DNA of 64,000 nt from Euptelea pleiosperma (GCA_035048495.1 CM068545.1:18001702-18065701); one strand, 5' to 3'. Numbered from the stretch's first letter, positions 34,526 to 44,745 are shown. A program made the numbers and translations. Notes: a model not told the origin generated them from the letters alone.

Positions 34526-34583
34526 TGTTAAACAACCATTTACCCCAAAAGATCGATCTTTTGGGGTAAATGGTTGTTTAACA
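34526..34583. repeat. Perfect 58-bp palindrome at TRIM end
   Basis: The left 29 bases (start TGTTAAACAACC, end AAAAGATC) are followed at once by their exact reverse complement (GATCTTTT ... GTTGTTTAACA). The half-palindrome equals the normal end of the TRIM LTR. It lies inside the CGGGG duplication. Confidence 0.95.
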
Positions 34584-34588
34584 CGGGG

Positions 34589-35258
34589 AAAGCTTGCGGC
34601 TAAGAGAGAAGAGGGAAGAGAACAGTAAAAATCTAACACAACTCAAACATCTTTATCCAGGGGAGCTATACAAGTTCCTTTAGATTGTTCCCAGTCATGT
34701 AATGGGGTATATCAAATAGTATGTTCAACTTCATGATAGACACTAGCTAATGTTCAAAAGCAACATTTTCTGCACAAAGTTCAATTACAAGTTCCATAAC
34801 TGTAGAAAATACATTCAAAAACCTAAAAAGAATCCCCATTTCATAGATGAATTATATGCTCAAATTTGTAGAAAAAAAAACTATGGGGGAAGTAAGCTTC
34901 TAGAAAAGCTCTCAACCATATTGATTCATTGGCTCTAACAACTTAAAAGGAGGTTTTCTGACCATGGAAGTAGTTGATTAGTTGTTGAACCTTGAGGGTT
35001 CCCACGACAGGAGGCAGTCTAAACTCTACCCTCATATTATGACAGCATAGCATAGCATATTAACCCATGTTTATTCTACAAAACTGCTGATGTAGACTTT
35101 CCGAAAATTCTTAGTCAGGGCAAGTATTTGATAATAGAAAATTCCAGGCACCATCCTCTAAGAGGCACATCAACTGGATATACATCAGGCAGGGGCACTT
35201 TGTGGTGGTTTCGTAACTAGGACTAGTTCTTGGATAAAATAACTTCCCTTGAAATTAA
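34589..35258. other. Intergenic, no gene recognised
   Basis: No domains or element ends recognised. Confidence 0.5.
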
Positions 35259-35562
35259 GGGTGTGTTTGATTGCCAAGTGAGAAAATTGCATTTTCCTTG
35301 GAAAACACAACTGTCCATTGTTATAGCCATTTTAAATCTGTATAATTTTCCCTACCAAGCCATTTAAATCGGGATAATTTTCCCTACTAAGCCCAGAATT
35401 CATTTCCCATCCAGATAGGTGAGAATTCATTTCCACCTGAAAATACGCCTTTATTTTCTCACATGATTGAAATATGTGTTCTCAGTAACAATCAATCAGC
35501 CATTTAAGGCATTTCTGAGATGTATTTTCTTGGGAAAATTTTCTGTGCAATCAAACACGCCC
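35259..35562. mobile_element. PIF/Harbinger (Tourist-like) MITE
   Basis: Terminal inverted repeats GGGTGTGTTTGATTGC and GCAATCAAACACGCCC are flanked by a TAA duplication (35256-35258 and 35563-35565). The three-base TWA duplication and terminal sequence fit Tourist-like MITEs. 304 bp, non-coding. Confidence 0.85.
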
Positions 35563-35983
35563 TAAGGTAAAAAAGAATTGGGGCCACACATTAAAAGAAT
35601 TTTCATTACACCTATCAATAAATAAGAATTTCCATTGTGGGCATTTGAATATCCGCGTTCAGTATACTTAACAACGAGCCAGGTACATACATATGAAACA
35701 AACCAAAGTGAAATAAAAGAACAAATAAAACTTTATAAAAATTAAATTTCTCTCTACACCTGCTACAATTCCATGATGTCTACACCTAAAAGAGAAATAA
35801 AAATATTTGATGACCTCAATTTTCTAAACAAAGATATCCATACACACGAAAATACAGTAAACATAGCAAAACATTACTCACATCCAAAACAACAGCATTA
35901 GTAACTAGCAACATTAATCAATGGCCAACTCAACACAGTTAATAAGAGGAAAAGAGCAAGTAAAGCAAAGATATTCATTACCA
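35563..35983. other. 3' flank of the F-box gene
   Basis: AT-rich, non-coding. It probably includes the 3' UTR of the minus-strand F-box gene; further 3' exons cannot be excluded. Confidence 0.5.
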
Positions 35984-37126
35984 TCACGCAGTCAGTTCGC
36001 GCTGTTGCCATTGGTGAGTATCTTCAAAGGAATGTGACAGACAAGGTGAGAAGGGGAAGACCCAGAACCACAGTATGAGAGTAGTCTCGGATATTAAACT
36101 GTGAACCTCCTCCATCCTTCTGCTATTGAGATCATACGAAAGGACCTTACCATTCTTTGCAACAAAAATAGCATCAATATCCGGATGAAAAGCCAAGGGT
36201 AAACACTGAGAACCACAATAATGACCAAACAAGTCTTTGAAATCGATACTATGCTTCAAGACCCATTTCCTAGCATCCTGATCCTCAAGCATACAAATTT
36301 GCAGCTTAATCCCATTCTGCATGGTGATTGTGGCATAATGTAGATACCCTCCAGAAGCCCCCAAACATCCAAAATTGCCCAATGTCAAATTCTCAGGCAA
36401 CTCAATCAACCAGCTTCTTTCTTCCTTGACATCAAATCCCACGATATGGTGCGGAAGACCTAGCATATAAAGTGATCCATTCAAAAAAATAGCCCGAGCC
36501 TGGTCTCCATGGAAGTAATGATTAGTGGGCTCCTGAAACATTTTGGACTCAACCCACTTACCCGTCTCGGAAGAAAAAATCTCGAGTCTCATACAAGAAG
36601 GTTGTTGGGGAGCAAGGCAGAGATACGGGGGTCGATAGTCCAAGAATCGAATGACCTTGTAATGAGGAGACACTTGAGGATCAAAGGCTAGTGCATTGAA
36701 GAAAGTGACTCTATCAGTGGGATTAGGCAAAGCCACCCATTTGGCTGTAGCTGGGTTACAAACATAATAGACGGACGGGGAAATCAGGTCATCGACGCAA
36801 AGAACTAATCCGTTGCAACAATCCGAAAGAGCGAATTCAGGGGTTTTGAGGGGTAAGAAACTGAGACTCGAATCAATATTACTAGTCCCAACACAAATGT
36901 CATTTTCGTCATGTATGGATGCATATGTCAAAGGTCCGAAATCTGTATCCTCATCAAAGAAAGTGTAGAAGAAGCCCGACATAGTTTCTGGGGGTCTTCC
37001 TTCACGAAGAACTTCAGAAATCAAACTACGAAATTCTTTAGAAACAGACTTGAATCTGACAAGTGATTTGGTGGGAAGTCTAGGAAAAATCTCCGTCAAC
37101 AAGTCATTATTTATCGAAGAATCCAT
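35984..37126 (-). CDS. F-box protein with F-box-associated (FBA) domain
   Basis: An intact 380-residue frame. The N-terminus (residues about 3-45) is an F-box, NDLLTEIFPRLPTKSLVRFK followed by SVSKEFRSLI, which in this family binds SKP1 in SCF ubiquitin ligases. The rest follows the plant F-box-associated layout: DCCNGLVLC, YYVCNPATAKWVALPNP, LAFDPQVSPHYKVIRF, LEIFSSETGKWVES, FLNGSLYMLGL, W-L-ELPENL and LPLAFHPDIDAIF then SYDLNSRRMEEV. This region usually recognises the substrate. The start is the first ATG before the F-box. The C-terminal 30 residues look less conserved, so an intron near 36080 is possible. Substrate unknown. This is the clearest intact housekeeping-type gene in the window. 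Confidence 0.93.
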   Translation of the reverse strand: MDSSINNDLLTEIFPRLPTKSLVRFKSVSKEFRSLISEVLREGRPPETMSGFFYTFFDEDTDFGPLTYASIHDENDICVGTSNIDSSLSFLPLKTPEFALSDCCNGLVLCVDDLISPSVYYVCNPATAKWVALPNPTDRVTFFNALAFDPQVSPHYKVIRFLDYRPPYLCLAPQQPSCMRLEIFSSETGKWVESKMFQEPTNHYFHGDQARAIFLNGSLYMLGLPHHIVGFDVKEERSWLIELPENLTLGNFGCLGASGGYLHYATITMQNGIKLQICMLEDQDARKWVLKHSIDFKDLFGHYCGSQCLPLAFHPDIDAIFVAKNGKVLSYDLNSRRMEEVHSLISETTLILWFWVFPFSPCLSHSFEDTHQWQQRELTA

Positions 37127-37590
37127 ATAATCTCAGTTCCTAACTTCCTATAGATTTCAGTTCGGTATAATTATAGAGAGAATTATATAAGAAAGATCGA
37201 TTTCTTAATAAATAACAAGAATGTTTGAGTTTCAGTTCCTTCTATCAAGTAGTAGTCCCAATTAGAAAGAGAGTTTGAATGTCATCAAGAGGAGATGAAA
37301 GAATTACCTCTGTCGTCTGGAGAATCAAAATGTGTCTCCTCTTTGTTTATGCAATCTCTCCTCCTTTATTAAGGAGTATTTAGTATGCAAACAGTTTTGG
37401 GCAAACGCGTTTCTGCACAAAAATATTGTTTGGGATCACGTTTTGGAGATAACGCGTTTCTACACCACAACATTGACAACGGACGGACGTTCGTATGAGC
37501 CAACATGGGAGAAAAAATTCGCTGTTTGAAGGTCCCCTCCCAAAATGTCTGACATGTACCTTTGTTAACCGAAGAGGTTAACGTGGTACA
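37127..37590. other. F-box gene upstream region
   Basis: Probable 5' UTR and promoter of the minus-strand F-box gene. No clear TATA box was picked out. A right arm of an F2 foldback repeat lies at about 37590-37720. Confidence 0.5.
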
Positions 37591-37794
37591 AAGATCCAAA
37601 GGTTTGAAATCACTAATCAAGCTGATTTTTGGTTTATAGGTCCATGGAGGAACTGGCCCAACATCCATACAGTCAGCGTCCACTAAGAGTGTACCACGTG
37701 GCCTGTGTTTTGCATTGTGACAGAAGCATAAGTGAGAATGTTGTGATAGAAGTTTTACTCCAAACTTTGAAGGTCCCAGGACCAACAAATTTTT

Positions 37795-38350
37795 TCCCCC
37801 AAAATGGCATACTCTTAGGGCATCTCCAACCCAATCCTAAATTACACTTTCTTCCTTAAAATAGGGTGGAAAACTTTAAAAACCATCTCCAACCTTACCT
37901 TAAAGTCCACTCTATTTTAAAGTACCCTCCAATCCTACCCTAACTTTAGGGTAAGATTTAGGGTGAGATTCTAAAATTGTTTTCCACCTTTTTCTTCATT
38001 CACCCAATGCCCTCCCCTCTTTTCACTTAACGCCACTAATGTCCCCCTTTCTACCCAGTTAGGGTAAGGTAGGGTTGGAGATGCTCTTAGAAACCACTAA
38101 CCGTATGATGTTTAGCTCATCTCTAAGTGGACCTACAAACCAAAACTCAGTGTTATTGGTGGTTTCTACTTTCTAACAGTTGGATTTGATTCTTTTTCAT
38201 GGGCCTAATTTTTAATGGGATTCAAGTGTTATTTGGGTTCTACCATCAAACGGTTAGAAAATTACCAATTGGACTGATTTTTCATCTGTAGATCCACCTT
38301 ATGGACGGGCGGTTAGTGGCCTCTAAGAGTATGCCACGTGGCGCATAGGA
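37795..38350. mobile_element. F2 foldback repeat interrupted by a MITE
   Basis: The left arm (GGCATACTCTTA, then GAAACCACTAACCGTATGATG and GTGGACCTACAAACCAAAA) and right arm (TCATCTGTAGATCCACC, then TTAGTGGCCTCTAAGAGTAT and GCCACGTGGC) are inverted relatives. The left arm is split by the MITE at 37818-38086. Confidence 0.65.
37818..38086. mobile_element. PIF/Harbinger-like MITE nested in F2 repeat
   Basis: Ends GGGCATCTCCAACCC and GGGTTGGAGATGCTC are inverted repeats, flanked by TTA (37815-37817 and 38087-38089). Joining the flanks restores the arm phrase ACTCTTAGAAACCACTAACC. Confidence 0.88.
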
Positions 38351-38449
38351 CGTCCATTATCAAAGACGTCTATTTAAGGTTTCACTAAATTTTTGCGAAT
38401 AAATCTTTAATGATGAATGTCTGTCGACGACGAACTACAGTATATGACA

Positions 38450-38705
38450 ATCTTAGAGACCACTGACCGTATTGATGTTTGGCCCATCCCTTTGTAGACC
38501 TACATATCAAAAATCAGCCTGGTTAGTGGTTTCTAGCCTTCAGATTTGAGTAACCCCAAGTAATGCTCGAATCCCACGGTTCAAAATAAACCCATTAAAA
38601 GACACTCAAACGGTTGAAAATCACTTATCCAGTTGATTTTTGGTCTGTCTACTTAGGGATGAGTAAGTATCCATGTGGTCAATAGTCTCTAATGGACGTT
38701 CGTCA
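38450..38705. mobile_element. F2 foldback repeat copy
   Basis: The left arm contains TCTTAGAGACCACTGACCGT, GGCCCATCCCT and TCAAAAATCAGCCTG. The right arm carries CAGTTGATTTTTGGTCTGTC and GATGAGTAAGTATCCATG. A central CAAACGGTTGAAAATCAC matches the other copies. Confidence 0.65.
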
Positions 38706-38779
38706 TCAAAGATTTATTGGGTGGCGTTAATTGCACACACCTTTTTGTAGTGACACACACATCTTATTTACACAAAAAA

Positions 38780-39060
38780 AAAAAAACCCTAAACCGATGA
38801 AGAAGAGGAACCACCACCACCGTCATCTTCTTCAACATTGCCATCGCCCACCGGACACCGCCCATTGCCACCGTCACCACTAGAACCGAGAGAGGGAGAC
38901 AAAGACGGAGAGAGACCAAGAGAGAGAGAGAGAGAAGAAGAAGAAGAAGAAGAAGAAGAGGAGGAGGAAGTGTCCCTTGTCACCCACGTCTCCTCCTCTC
39001 TCTCTCCCTCTCTTCATCTCTTTCTCTCCTTATCTCAGTTCTGGGCTGCTGATTAGAACC

Positions 39061-39097
<37 letters not shown>

Positions 39098-39110
39098 CCT
39101 GGGCGGGGCT
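38780..39110. repeat. Microsatellite cluster: GA, GAA/GGA, CT, GA
   Basis: A GAA run at about 38935-38960 passes into GGA. A CT-rich run at about 38990-39040 is followed by CAGTTCTGGGCTGCTGATTA and then a GA run at 39060-39100. The order (CT tract, TTCTGG-CTGCTG motif, GA tract) mirrors 9231-9558. Poly-Ser and poly-Glu frames here are artefacts. Confidence 0.85.
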
Positions 39111-39294
39111 GCTCCTATTCTTCTTCTTCCTCCATCTGTTGTTTTTTTGTCTAGGTGCATATTATTTGCACACACCATTTCACACAAATGGTGTGTGCAA
39201 TTATGAAAATTGTGTGTGCAAATAACACGACCCTTTTTATTAAGCGGCAACATTTTCTAAAAATGCGAAACGGAGGGGACCGCGAACGCGCGAC

Positions 39295-39301
39295 GCGCCA
39301 A
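39295..39301. promoter_or_regulatory. Possible E2F-like site upstream of small gene
   Basis: GCGCCAA (TTGGCGC on the minus strand) lies in a short CpG-rich stretch, 240 bp upstream of the ATG at 39541. It matches the core of plant E2F sites. Chance occurrence is possible. Confidence 0.3.
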
Positions 39302-39540
39302 CCATTTGCTTCGAATTTTTAGGAAGAGCAAAATAGAACTCCCCCCCTCTTTCTCTCTCCCTCTCCATAATTCAGATTTCGAAATCAAAACAGGGAATCC
39401 TTCTCCCTCCCTGAAATTAAACTAAAAACATCAAAAACAAATTGAATCTCCCCTCCAAAAGGACCGAGACCCACTATTACAAATACTTCGCTCAATCCTT
39501 CTCCCTTCATCTCTCTCTCTCTTTCTCTCTGTTCACAGCA

Positions 39541-39849
39541 ATGGAGCTCCTCTCTCTCCGCCAATACAATAACAAGGAGAATCTCACTACTTTCATGCCC
39601 GAGCAAACCAACCCAGTACCTGCAATCACCCCATCTTCCCCCAATATCAGAAAGAAGATCAGAAAGCCTCTTGAAGACATTACCCTCATCTTCCATTCAT
39701 ATGTTCAAATCAATCCAGTTCCCGAGAGTATTCTTCTTTCTTTGCCCAATTTGGTCTGCGCATCCAATTTTCGAAAGAGAAGAGCGGTGGATGGCCTTGA
39801 TTCAATGCGAAAGACTCAATGGAGAACTCTAAGGAAGGATTTCAGATAG
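39541..39849 (+). CDS. Small protein with KEN and D-box-like motifs
   Basis: A 102-residue frame starting MELLSLRQYNNKENL. I do not recognise the family with certainty. Visible features are a KEN triplet at residues 12-14, a Pro-rich linker, RKPLEDITLIF with an RxxL D-box-like core at residues 41-44, and a basic C-terminus (NFRKRRAVDG ... RTLRKDFR). KEN and D-box motifs are recognition signals of the anaphase-promoting complex in cell-cycle proteins. The start was chosen after a pyrimidine-rich leader (39510-39535) typical of a plant 5' UTR; an in-frame upstream ATG at 39442 would add Ser/Leu-rich leader-like sequence. No stops or frameshifts. No TATA box was identified. It could still be a chance frame. 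Confidence 0.6.
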   Translation: MELLSLRQYNNKENLTTFMPEQTNPVPAITPSSPNIRKKIRKPLEDITLIFHSYVQINPVPESILLSLPNLVCASNFRKRRAVDGLDSMRKTQWRTLRKDFR

Positions 39850-39973
39850 TGTTTCTGATTGATTAATCAATTGATGGAGGGCATGAAACGAATTCATGCC
39901 CATAAACCATACATTATTGTGTGGAAAATATTCTGTAGTGATCACATTTACATTTGAATTAATTACAATTCAA

Positions 39974-39976
<3 letters not shown>

Positions 39977-40011
<35 letters not shown>
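39977..40011. repeat. (CT)n microsatellite
   Basis: A perfect CT run of about 35 bp in the 3' flank of the small gene. Confidence 0.95.
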
Positions 40012-40014
<3 letters not shown>

Positions 40015-40018
40015 AATG

Positions 40019-40104
40019 AATGGACCACAATGTGGAACTAAGATCAACCTGACATTTAACCAATGGACCACAATGTGGAACTAAGATCAACCTGACATTT
40101 AACC
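40019..40104. repeat. Two identical 43-bp tandem units
   Basis: 40019-40061 and 40062-40104 are the same sequence, each starting AATGGACCACAATGTGGAAC. Perfect identity implies a recent duplication. Confidence 0.95.
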
Positions 40105-40109
40105 TTCCA

Positions 40110-40720
40110 TGATTCCATTCAATTGCTCCATGTTGGTTGTTCATGTGATCTGGTTCAAAAGATTTCTCAAAGGATAGAACTTTCCCTTCCTCATACAACT
40201 TTACCCAAAAATAGATCAAACACCCTATTGTTTCTCTCCCTCCACAATCCCCATATAACCGCTAATGGTGTCAAACTCCACATTCTCCTCCCAAGTTTGT
40301 TAAAACCTTCCCCTCTTCATGCAAAAAACACCTCTTTGATCAACTTAGGAGCAGTCCAAAACACCCCCCAACTCCCCAAGTAGTCCTGTCAAAATGAGCC
40401 AAGTGAATCTACAATGTAACATCAGATGATCAACTGACTCCCCACTCTGTAAGCAAAGTGGAAAATGATCCAAAAGCAAATTTTGTTTTGTTTGTCAGTC
40501 TTGGTGAATAGTGGATGAGGAAACGTGGATCCTTGAGATGTGTTGTGAATGGGACTTGTTTCCATTCAGGGGCTTCCATGAGAAAAACATGGACACCATT
40601 TTCCAAGTTAGGGAAAGGTTTAATCTTGGTCTTGTGTCCCAACCATTAATGTTCTTCAATTTTACACTTTTTATGCAGAAACAAAACAACAGATCCCTCT
40701 GTTGAAGTCTGGAATTAAAT
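40110..40720 (-). pseudogene. LINE ORF2 C-terminal fragment, decayed
   Basis: Minus-strand pieces include SGESVDHLMLHC (the zf-RVT Cys/His segment) and the LINE tail KLYEEGKVLSFEKSFEPDHM. Several frame changes and stops are present. It is similar in type to the LINE debris in units A and B but is a separate, more complete piece next to the left edge of unit A. Confidence 0.7.
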
Positions 40721-41830
40721 TCCCCATACATTTTTTTATCCTTGTGAGGTCATGTGGTATATAATTGAATCCATAGGATAGATAGTCGAATGGCAGATAG
40801 ATTGTTTAGTACAAATATCAAAATTTTCAACCAATTGTTGATCTTCTTCAACATTGCTTCTGTACATGGTTATTTGTCGATGTAATTTTTTTTTTCCTTC
40901 GAGTGATCAACTACCGAACCTGTCATGGTTATCCTTCATTGTTCTCACTTATCTAAGATGGCGAGGATAACACTTATGCTGATGCAGATGCTGCTGCCGA
41001 CAATATGCAGATAACACTTATGCTTGGTTTGTAGTTCGGTCCATCAAAGTGGTCCATACACTCCACATTTCATAGAAAAATTATGAAATTAAGAGAAAAA
41101 TTATATAATTAATTAGGCTACTTAATTCTCTAAATAGGTTCAAAACTCGTGGTGTTTTTTAGTCATTAGCGAATTAGATAATTTTGGTTCTTACAATTCT
41201 AGTTCTCTTAATGAAATCAATGGTAGAATCTTCGGTCTTCAATTTTCATGGGGGATGAGCACAGGATGCGCATATAGCTGCATCCCCATCTTACTCTCCC
41301 CCTCCCCCACTCCACTGAATTGCTAAGTGGGTCTCTGAAATCACTTAAGCTCACAACAGAGAATACTAGCTCATTGAAAGCATAATTAAGACAATAAGGG
41401 TTGGATTTGTTTAGGAGCTATAATAGAAACAAATACAAAAATACTTGACTTTGCTAGTTTATCATGACAGATTGAGTGGGGAAGGGAATGAATAAAAATG
41501 TCCAAAAGGGTGACCTTTCCGTGCTTCGTAGGGAAAGTTTTAGAGGGCAAACTTCATTGCAAGGTCAGCTTAAGCTTTTCAATAATATTAAGGCCAAACC
41601 TATGACTAGACAAACACTATTGCCAAGGACTTATTGAAGATATATTGTAGAATAAAGAGAGAAAATGATGATGCAAAGGTTACATGGTTCAAATTCTTAA
41701 AGACTAGTGTAATAGACAGCTCATATTGAACATACATTGGTGGTCTTATGATGCTTTTGTCAGTAAACAAGGCCGTTAATATCGAAATGGCCACATAATC
41801 CACTAGATTAAAATAAAAATATATAGAAGC

Positions 41831-41839
41831 TATATATAT
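41831..41839 (+). promoter_or_regulatory. TATA box of CLE gene A
   Basis: TATATATAT, 64 bases before the ATG, is conserved at the same place in unit B (47031) and at the window's right edge (63968). Confidence 0.7.
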
Positions 41840-41894
41840 CAATCCCTCCTACCTTCAAATCTCTACACTAAGTAGTTTGAGACCTAAGAGGAGA

Positions 41895-42116
41895 ATGGCT
41901 AGCCTGAGGTTCTGGTTCTGCCTTTTCTTGTTCTTTCTTTCTGTTGCAAGGTCCGAACCTCGCTCACTCCATCGATTTCAAGAGGAGAGGAAACTAACTG
42001 AATCGTTTCGAACATTGCTAGAGGGTGGCAAAGAAGTATTTAAGGTACAGTCAGCTAGAAGCCGGTATGAGTCCAAACGAGTTAGTCCTGGAGGACCTGA
42101 CCCACAGCATCACTGA
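41895..42116 (+). CDS. CLE family signalling prepropeptide, copy A
   Basis: A 73-residue secreted peptide precursor. Residues about 1-20 (MASLRFWFCLFLFFLSVARS) form a signal peptide. A variable middle follows, and the C-terminus ends KRVSPGGPDPQHH, then stop. The last 12 residues are the CLE motif; the Arabidopsis CLE2-type peptide is RLSPGGPDPQHH. In this family the dodecapeptide is cut out, prolines are hydroxylated, and it signals through CLV1/BAM-type receptor kinases, often in roots and nutrient responses. The start at 41895 was chosen because it begins the signal peptide. This copy has Val instead of Leu at motif position 2. It differs from copy B at seven residues, mostly in the variable domain. 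Single exon, as is usual. Confidence 0.95.
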   Translation: MASLRFWFCLFLFFLSVARSEPRSLHRFQEERKLTESFRTLLEGGKEVFKVQSARSRYESKRVSPGGPDPQHH

Positions 42117-43339
42117 AGGAATCCATCCTTAAGAACCTCATCTGGTTGAACCTATAACCGATCTCATTGGCCAAGGTTTAATTTGGTGGGGTATTTTTAT
42201 TTTTAGTTTTGAACAAGCTGTGTTCAATCGCGAACCCATGACTTCTTGGTTTCTGTGTAGATTGTCAAATAACTGCATTGGACATGTTATGTTCGAAATG
42301 ATAGAGTCATGTAAAACCAACCATTTCACTGTGAATATATGCACTTATTTTGGGCCATTAATGATGCTTTTAGTGTTTCCCTTCATGGTTTGATGGGTTA
42401 ATCAAAAGGCAAACTAACAGAATATCATTTTCTTTGTCCTTGGCGACTGTTGGGGGTGCTAGCATCAATTTTTGCTCCCAATTGTTAGCAGCAAAATTTT
42501 CTCGAAGTCAACCTATAGTATAAGAGAATGTTTTAGGTCATTTAGTATAATTAATGCTGCACTACCTTTCAATGAAGCTTGCTAATGTGACAAGCTATAG
42601 TGAAATTGGTCAAATTAAGATAAAGAAAAATAACTGATAACATAACCAGAAAGCGTCACCTTCCTTCTTGTACTCCGGATTACATAGTCAACCTATGATA
42701 TAAGAAAGACTAAGAGGATGTCTTGTATTCTACGCTTTTTTGTGTGTAATCAAGCATATTATAGGGTGGCTCCCACATGATTTGAAAGGAAATATTCTTG
42801 TGGATCCACCAAAAATGTATAGATGACTCAAGAAGGCGACCAAGACTGTATTGATGTTTGACTTCTTGTACTCCGGATTATATAGGATGAAGCAAAGCCT
42901 TTTACAATAAGAAAAGTTCAATTTCCTTTCCCTTTTTTACCTTGTTTATTATAGTCTCCATCTTATCTTTATTTATTCTAACGTGCGTGTGACACTTAAG
43001 TAATGGCATTGCACTTATACTATACAAGTGTAAGTGTAGAATGTGGTCCATCATTTGCTTGGCTCTATGTAGAAAAACAATTATATAAAATCGTTTTAAT
43101 AGAATGACCATATCCTTTTGTTTTAGTGACTGAATGTTTTAGATTAGATTGAAGATAAATGCATATCTTGAATAATAGTAAGAGGATAGTCGTGAGTCTC
43201 GTGACATGTTTTATCCTTTCATTCATCATCATCATCATCATCATAGCCTTATCCCAACACACACAGTGAACTATTTTTAGTATCTTCTTTGAATGATGTT
43301 GTGGGGTCAGTGAGAAGGATTATTTTATATTTTTGATAA

Positions 43340-44745
43340 GTATAATGATTTATTGATAAGAGCTTTTAGAGGCTAAGGGAGCCTATCAAAATCCCAATGC
43401 ACATATATAAAGGAAAGCAAAACTGCAACAAAAAAGAAAAAGTTATAATAAACTCCCATCCTCCCCTCACTAGTTCCTCTTACTTCTTACAAGGTCGCCC
43501 CACTTGAAAACGATGTCTTCAAACGATATATATTTCCCTTCCTCATACAACGTAACCTAATAATAAACCAAAGCTTTGATCTCCAAAATAAAACCTGAAG
43601 GCATTTGATCTCAAACACCCTATAAGACCACCAACGGTGTTAAGGCCCACATCTTTTTTCCCTAAACTACATGAAGAGATCCCTTTCCAAGCTAGGAATA
43701 ACTCCTTAACCATCTAAGAGCTACCCAAGCCACCCCAAACTCCTTTAAAAACTCTATCCATAAGATCCACGCATTTTAACACTGTAACAACACATGATTA
43801 CTAACTCCCCGTTGCACACACATATATAGGGGCAATTACCCAATACTCTTACCCCTCTCTTCCATAAGAAACCCATTGTTTGAAGCATGGTTTTAAAAAC
43901 AGCCGTTTAAACTATAACGCCCCAAGTCCGTTTCCGTTAAAACCGTTTAAACACGTTTTATCAGATTTGAATAAAACGGCCTTTTTTTTTTGTTTTAACG
44001 GCCGTTAAAATTGTTTAAACAATTGTTTAATTCTGAAAATTTGTGTGAAAAAAACAGCCGTTAAATCCAGTTAATTCCATTAAAATCCGTTAAATTCCAT
44101 TTTCTTTTTTTAATTTTCGAATTTCAAAATTTGAATTTCAGCGCCATTTTTTCCATTAAAATCATTAAAACCCATTTAAATCTGTTTAATTCCGTTAAAT
44201 TCCATTTTCCCATTTTTTTTTTCATTTTTGCCCCTGGCCGTTTCAATCCTTTTTAACAGCCGTTTAAACGGTAACGCCCCCAGTCCGTTTAACCGTTAAA
44301 ACGGTCTCCTTTAAACCTTGGTTTGAAGTCTACCGTGAACTGCAGACCATGCTGGAAATCGGACTTTGGATAGGGTCCTACTGCCCCAAACTCTAGCCAT
44401 TGGAAAAGCCTCTTCTCCCCTTCCCAATGCTCCATAGAACGAGTAAACAAAAAAATACCTTTTTTATCGAAAGTCCACCACCTAGAATCGTTCCTCGAGC
44501 TTAGAGACGGAATCTCTCCCACCTTATTCATGAGATCTACTAGTTGTGGTTTTTTCCAATCATAAAGTTGACGCCAAAAGCCTAGCTCCCAAGTCCGATG
44601 ACCTTCAAACACACCTTGCATCTCGCTTACAGTAGCAGATTTCTTATCTAAAATAAGAAATTGATCATGAAACTCAGATTTCTCCATCCCAAAAATAAAA
44701 CCCTATTCCTTCTACCCACCTTAAACGTAGCACCTTCATCAAATT
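43340..44745 (-). pseudogene. LINE ORF2 3' fragment in unit A
   Basis: Minus-strand translation shows EFHDQFLILDKKSATVSEMQ, GHRTWELGFWRQLYDWKKPQ and SSRNDSRWWTFDKKGIF, the linker before the LINE zf-RVT domain. It continues with stops and ends in CTTATCAATAAATCATTATA-like LINE 3' sequence near 43340. A MITE lies inside it. The orthologous piece in unit B is 48660-49640. Confidence 0.8.
43886..44320. mobile_element. hAT-like MITE present only in unit A
   Basis: Ends are CATGGTTTTAAA and the inverse of CAAGGTTTAAAG. The 8-bp duplication GTTTGAAG is perfect (43878-43885 and 44321-44328). Unit B has the uninterrupted site (TGTGTGAAGTCTACC, about 49207). The interior is packed with CCGTTTAAACGG-like palindromes. 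Inserted after the A/B duplication. Confidence 0.9.

Larger units (their letters stand above)
31773..34583 (-). mobile_element. TRIM multimer (LTR-int-LTR-int-LTR) with nested solo LTR
   Basis: Three LTR copies of the family at 16629 lie in minus orientation: 31773-31891, about 34358-34450, and a partial terminal copy at 34526. They are separated by short interiors, each with a primer-binding site (34346-34357 and 34514-34525). The whole is bounded by a perfect 5-bp duplication CGGGG (31768-31772 and 34584-34588), so it entered as one unit. A 2.4-kb solo LTR later inserted just after the first LTR. The interiors carry a GGGTTCAAGTC-type stretch like a tRNA B-box. Confidence 0.85.

Noticed and set aside
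37369..37788. 139-codon minus-strand frame upstream of the F-box gene
   Set aside because: It crosses an F2 foldback arm and shows no protein similarity.
38789..39056. Poly-Ser and poly-Glu open frames
   Set aside because: They follow the GA/GAA microsatellites and lack any conserved domain.
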